Positions 59,602 through 64,000 of a DNA stretch of 64,000 nt are shown one piece after another. The position numbers and the translations under genes are program-made. The notes under the pieces were generated by a model, which was given only the letters and a program-made list of their open reading frames with translations, had not been told where the DNA came from and ran no database searches. The number at the start of each line of letters is the position of its first letter. The first letter of the stretch is position 1. Source of the stretch: Erythrophleum ivorense (lineage: Eukaryota > Streptophyta > Magnoliopsida > Fabales > Fabaceae); the NCBI GenBank assembly GCA_026724425.1, contig JAIUCV010000229.1, positions 124,001 through 188,000 on the forward strand. Reading direction: 5' to 3'.

Positions 59602-59633
59602 CCCTCCCCTCCCCTCCATTGAACCAAACACTG

Positions 59634-59640
59634 CCTAAGG
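59634..59640. repeat. Target duplication of the host MITE, right (CCTAAGG)
   Basis: Matches 58332-58338. Confidence 0.6.
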
Positions 59641-60840
59641 CATTTTTTATTCACGAAATAATTTGTATGAAAATGAGAATGTGAATAAAAACGAGAATAA
59701 TAATGATATTGTAAAATAAATTTTGATGAAATAAAATAGTTATATTTGATATACTAAAAAAAATAGATATTTTATTTAATTATTATATTTAGTTGGATAA
59801 AAACAATAAAAGAGTAAAAAAGAAAGATGATTAAATGGTTATAACACTCTTAACGTAAAAATATATTAAAAAGTATTTATTATTAATTTGTAATTAGTAA
59901 AAAAAATTTCTACATTCCTTTATTAAAAAAATTAAAATATTCATTTTAATTAATAATAATAAAATAATTTTATAATTCGAAAAAAATTGAACTGCCAATC
60001 ATAAAAGAAAATATAAAAATATTTATTTTTAATTTTTTAATTTAAATGACAAAGGGTGTAACGGACATTTAGAAATGCATTCATAGAATACTTTATTATT
60101 CTATTATTTATTGGATGGATTTCTTATTCTCAAAAAAGACAGAATTGGAATTACTGGTGGAATGGAATAATAAAGAAAACTTCCAACCAATCAAAGTGTA
60201 ATTTTAGAACGCTAATCCTATTTCACTGTAGATATAGAAATGGAATACAGAAATGAAATTCTATTTCTTTTTCTATATCTACAATGAATAAAATGTCATA
60301 CTAAAAGACGACCAGTACTTATACGCACTTTCCACTCTTAGGTGACTTCTTTCAAAAGTTTCTATGTATGAAGAAATAAAATGAATAAGTTATACTAATT
60401 ACAATTTCAATTTTCGCCATAAAGTAAAAAAAAAATCAATTTTAAGTTTGCTTTGTACACATTTTGTGATTAATTAGTGTCATTACCAATTAACCGGTAG
60501 CCAAATAAAGAGAAACTAAACTATATATCATTTCGCTGGTCTAAATGTCTGTTCTTTTCTTGGTAGCATTCGTTATTTGTGAAATTCTCATTTATAACAT
60601 GAGTTTTACATTCTGACCGAATAAGAAGAAAATTTATATAATCATGTATGTGTAACAATGAAATTTTAAATTTAATCTCCCATGTCATTTTACACAAAAA
60701 AGTTAGAAAGCATATTACAATTTATATTTCCTTATCCCTAATTTTACTCCGTTTAACCTGGGGAATTACAGATCTTGTTATTTTGTTTTATATTTGTCGG
60801 ATAATGCAAAATTAAATTTGGTGACATCACCACTCAGCAC
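59641..60840. other. AT-rich upstream region of the NAT12-like gene
   Basis: No gene. 60190-60300 contains opposed GAATAGAAATT-like pieces (GATATAGAAATGGAATACAG and its approximate reverse TTTCTATATCTAC), suggesting another decayed foldback element whose start is unclear. Confidence 0.45.
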
Positions 60841-61222
60841 ACCTTTTTCGGGAGAGAAGAAGAAGAAGAAGAAGAAGAAGGAATTAATAATAACGCGGCT
60901 TTAGGCTAATTAGCTCCTCCACCACTCTCTCTTGAGTTCTTAGTTGTTTTTCTTTCTTCTTCGGCACTTCTCACTCACCCTCATACAAGCCCATTTTTAC
61001 TCTTTCCTTCTTTCTTTCTCTCTCTCTCTTTGCTCTCACTCACTTTCACGCCGTGCCTTAGCTTTCTCACAAGCCTCTCTTCCGCAACCCGGGGACGCTA
61101 TCCCTCCAAAACTTCTGTAAAACCCTAGAGCTTCACTTCTTTTGCTCTGTGCATTGCTGCAATACCCGCCAACTCTCCAGATCTGGAACTACTCTAGCTA
61201 TGTGTCTATAGCTTGATGCAAA
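60841..61222 (+). promoter_or_regulatory. Probable promoter-proximal region and 5' UTR of the NAT12-like gene
   Basis: Composition changes sharply here. It holds a (GAA)8 run (60856-60881), a long CT-rich tract (about 60950-61040) typical of plant 5' leaders, and a telo-box AAACCCTAG (61120-61128). Two upstream ATGs follow, at 61200 and 61216. The transcription start is not determined. Confidence 0.6.
61200..61211 (+). CDS. Upstream ORF 1 (MCL) before the NAT12-like start
   Basis: ATG at 61200 followed by two codons and TAG at 61209-61211, ending 11 bases before the main ATG. It is only visible as sequence; translation is not shown. Whether it is in the mRNA depends on the transcription start. 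Confidence 0.4.
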   Translation: MCL

Positions 61223-61329
61223 ATGTCCAATTCCGATCCCAAAACCCGACAACGTCCGGGTCCATGGCCTCCGGCACCCGATTCTTCTGCAATGCCACCT
61301 TCTTCGTGGGCGAAGAGGACCGGATTTAA
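61216..61329 (+). CDS. Upstream ORF 2 overlapping the NAT12-like start
   Basis: ATG at 61216 opens a 37-codon frame that ends with TAA at 61327-61329, about 105 bases inside the main coding sequence in a different frame. Its start context (CTTGATGC) is weaker than that of the main ATG (CAAAATGTC). If recognised it would lower main-frame initiation. Confidence 0.35.
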   Translation: MQNVQFRSQNPTTSGSMASGTRFFCNATFFVGEEDRI

Positions 61330-63906
61330 GCCCAAGTTCTCCGGCGAGACTAATGCTAGCGATTCCGGTCAGATAAGCTTGCCGCCCAAGCCGAGAGAGC
61401 CGGAAGCCAAGGCGGATCTTGAAGTGGGTCGAGTTCGGGCGGCGCCGGCCGTGAATGGGGAGGCCGAGGCGGACAGGATTCCGCCTTCGTCGGTTAAGGA
61501 TCAGACAGTGAAGAAGCGCAGGGAATCTGATGGTGTGCCCAAGAGTTCTGTTCCTAGTACTAATGGGCAGGTAACAGCAGCACCGGTGGCGCCAGTGGAC
61601 CAGCCTTCGCAGCCGCGGAGAACGACCAGGCATGAGGAAGTAATTGATGTGTTGCCACAGACTGTGGATGACGATGGGTTTGTGTCTAGACATTCGCATA
61701 TGAAGTATGAGCTCAGAGATTCCCCTGGTCTGGGTAAGTTTCACTCTCTTGAAGGGAAAAAAAGATTTTTGCTCTTCTAAGCTATTATCCTAAGGTTGAA
61801 GAATTCGATATGTACTGATGATCTTGAATGCGTAGTGTAGTTCCCATCGGTCTATACGGTGTCCAACATTACATTTCGATATTAGGTTCGTTGATTCTCA
61901 TTCCACTCGTCATAGTTCCTGCGATGGGAGGCACTCATGTGAGTGATTGCTATTGCTAATAACTTATTTGGTTTTTTATGTTAAATCTTCTTTGTAGCCA
62001 GTGTTATTATGTAGGTAGTGTTATCTGATGTGTTCGTGAATATAGGAGGATACCTCAATGGTTGTATCAACAGTGCTCTTCACGTCAGGAGTGACTACAC
62101 TCTTGCATACAAATTTTGGGTCTAGGTTGCCCTTGATACAGGGCCCGTCGTTTGTCTATCTGGCTCCAGCTCTGGCGATAATCAATTCTCCGGAGTTTCA
62201 AGGATTAAATGGAAACGTATGGATCTCTTCTAGTTTCTTCATTTTGTCAAATGATACCACTTATTGATTAGCTATATATTTCATGCATCACTCTTTTTAA
62301 ATTGTCCAAGTTTGTGAGAATTTCTATCTTAATTGATAAGTATGAAAGTTAATAAGATTTCCGTCCTAATTTGCAGAAATTCAAGCATATAATGAAGGAG
62401 CTACAGGGAGCTATAATTATTGGTTCTGCTTTCCAAACCTTTCTTGGATATACTGGGCTTATGTCACTATTAGTAAGGTATGACTTTGGAACTACTGCTT
62501 ATCTATTGATCCATTTTACTGCTATAAGCTTCATGTTTCCACAAAAAGCAACAAGTGTTGTGGACTGGGGCGATCTTTAATGTGGCACTGAAGGTTGATA
62601 AATTCAAGTGGAAGTATCAACTAGGATAAGAGGGTGTGGGAAGGAAAATGATGTGGTGAAAGGCAATGGGGAAAACCATAATTGCAAAGTGCATGGCGAT
62701 AGTATCTTTCTGATGGAGTTATTTGCTAATAGAGTTCATAACTATATATGGAGGGTTTCATTTACTTCTGAATGGGGATTTATGTAGTTGGCATAAATTA
62801 TTTGCATTATTTTCCTCTGAGCAGGGTAAGTTGCTTTAATTGTTGATTAAAATGCATACTTTTCTCTAGAGCTAGGATAACTCTTAGTTATCAATCACAA
62901 ATTCACACCTAACCTTAAGCCCCACAGTATGATTATTAATTACAATATTTTTGGTGCAAACTTCTAGAAGATTTTGTGTTTCAAAGGGTTACATGTAGCT
63001 TGTTTGGGAATTGTTTCTTTACATGGTTGGTTTTTTATGGTTCCTTCTCATGTGTATCATTCCATTTTTTTTTAATCTTGTTTGACAGCATTTGATCTAT
63101 TGACCCTATAATTTAAGAACCAAATTGGAATAAATTGGTTTAGTGCTATAGTACAGAGCTAGTATTGGTGCTGCTTCTAGTCCGTCTAAAGCAACAATTG
63201 TTTTTAAATCTTTGCCTGGAATAAAGAATCAATCGCATGGATTAGATTAAAAAATGGTTGTTCAAACACTTTGTTGTGGGATAAGTATATCTAAGCTTTT
63301 TATTCTTACAAGCGTCTGGAAGAATTCTTGCTCCAAGAAATTTGTGATGGGTGGGTCTAATGGTGTCCCTTTTTTATTCTGATAAATACTTTAAGAATGT
63401 AGCTGAGGAATTAGGTCTTGATTCCAATTTCACTGGGCACTTTCTCTTGCACTATCAACCTGTCAAGAACCATAAGCTTATATCCTCATCCTTTCCTCAC
63501 TATTAAAATGACTTTACTGTTGTATGAATCAAAATATTACCCTTCATGTCTAACTTGTCTGGTCAATGTAGCTGATAATGAACCTTATCTGATATGAGTT
63601 TCCATTTCAGGTTGATAAATCCTGTGGTTGTATCCCCAACTATTGCTGCAGTTGGACTTTCATTTTTTAGTTATGGTTTTCCACTAGTTGGTACATGTGT
63701 TGAGATTGGTGCGGTGCAGATATTAGTGGTTATTATATTTTCTCTTGTAAGTTTATTGACTCTACCTTGAGAACATTTGAAAATGCCTATCATCTTTAAG
63801 GTTTGCCTTTGCACTGTGCTCGAATACTTAATTTATTCATTCTTACTTTGTGCAGTATCTTCGTAAGATATCTGTCCTTGGTCACCGCATATTTCTAATA
63901 TATGCA
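61223..63906 (+). CDS. NAT12: Nucleobase-ascorbate transporter, NAT12-like (5' part, six exons)
   Basis: Exons: 61223-61733, 61841-61938, 62046-62216, 62377-62477, 63611-63746, 63856-63906; all introns GT-AG, phases agree. The gene continues beyond the window. Residues 1 to ~170 are a hydrophilic Pro/Ser/Lys-rich cytosolic extension beginning MSNSDPKTRQRPGPWPPAPD, the hallmark of the NAT11/NAT12 group. Transmembrane segments start in exon 2, with VPIGLYGVQHYISILGSLIL carrying the conserved QH motif (Q179 H180). Then come the STVLF..G..TLLHT..GSRLP block and LIQGPSFVYLAPALAI, then ELQGAIIIGSAFQ and RLINPVVVSPTIAAVGLSFF. NATs move uracil, xanthine or uric acid, or in some animals ascorbate, across membranes with H+ or Na+; plant NAT12 substrates are less defined. 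The signature [QEP]NxGxxxxT lies downstream of the window. Confidence 0.95.
62478..63610 (+). other. Large fourth intron of the NAT12-like gene
   Basis: This is a 1.13-kb intron between exons 4 and 5, bounded by AG|GTATGA and TTTCAG|G. No inserted element or nested gene was recognised. Confidence 0.85.
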
Positions 63907-64000
63907 GTAAGTTTTAAGTTACTCTTGATTATGGGCATAATTATCTTTGGTTCCTAATAATTTGCTTTAAGTATGACAGTTTTTTTCTTGACTTAACTGC

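Larger units (their letters stand above)
58339..59633. mobile_element. GGAGGGG-type inverted-repeat element (MITE), copy 2, interrupted
   Basis: The left end GTCGTTTGAGGGGGTTTGGA runs into GGGGAGGGGAG; the right end reversed is CAGTGTTTGGTTCAATGGAG followed by GGGAGGGGAGGGG. The right end is almost identical to the left end of copy 1 (25832). Without the inserted hAT-type element (58776-59593 plus one 8-bp duplication) it is about 470 bp, very close to the 481 bp of copy 1. A separate GGAGGGG/CCCCTCC hairpin lies at 58414-58453. CCTAAGG flanks both sides. No coding capacity. Confidence 0.8.

Noticed and set aside
61133..61744. 203-codon minus-strand frame opposite NAT12 exon 1
   Set aside because: It is an antisense shadow of a GC-rich coding exon; the plus strand has clear NAT12 homology and matching splice sites.

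Overview
This is nuclear DNA from a flowering plant, most likely a eudicot. It is very AT-rich, with long A/T tracts and (AT)n microsatellites. Its genes have GT-AG introns and best match plant-specific families. It also carries degenerate plant-type Ty1/copia and LINE retrotransposons and small inverted-repeat (MITE-like) elements. No bacterial operon, CRISPR array, rRNA or convincing tRNA gene was seen. The species cannot be named from sequence alone.

Layout. Positions 1-439 hold the 3' end of a Ty1/copia element (+). About 961-6310 is an old, nearly full-length copia element on the minus strand, with both LTRs recognisable but badly decayed. 6896-11916 is a second minus-strand copia element with both LTRs, a tRNA-iMet-type primer site and a likely 5-bp target duplication. 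Then come five host genes and the 5' part of a sixth, separated by AT-rich DNA: a two-exon Dabb (stress-responsive alpha/beta barrel) protein (15248-15937, +); a two-exon WAK-type extracellular-domain protein without a kinase (17131-18013, +); a single-exon DUF868 protein (24002-24907, -); a small mitochondrial-type protein of the NOXY2/NFD6 kind (about 39880-40303, -, 3' end unresolved); a nine-exon 2-carboxy-D-arabinitol-1-phosphatase-like chloroplast protein (47608-51175, -), whose last intron appears to use a GC donor; and the first six exons of a NAT12-like nucleobase-ascorbate transporter (61223 to the window edge, +). A dead LINE fills about 40630-46755.

Small elements include a GGAGGGG-rich inverted-repeat family present twice (25832-26312 and 58339-59633). 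The second copy is interrupted by an 818-bp hAT-type element with 17-bp terminal repeats and a perfect 8-bp target duplication. A third foldback element sits at 34915-35233.

The genes do not form a pathway. They look like an ordinary conserved gene neighbourhood; from memory, Dabb and CA1Pase-like genes are close together on Arabidopsis chromosome 5 (At5g225xx-226xx), and DUF868 and NAT12 are close on chromosome 2 (At2g277xx-278xx). I found no convincing new biological system. The most useful observations are the GC-AG intron, the nested hAT insertion, the two upstream ORFs before NAT12, the kinase-less WAK-type protein with a hydrophobic C-terminal tail, and a pair of inverted AACGG (MSA-like) motifs in a gene-free stretch.
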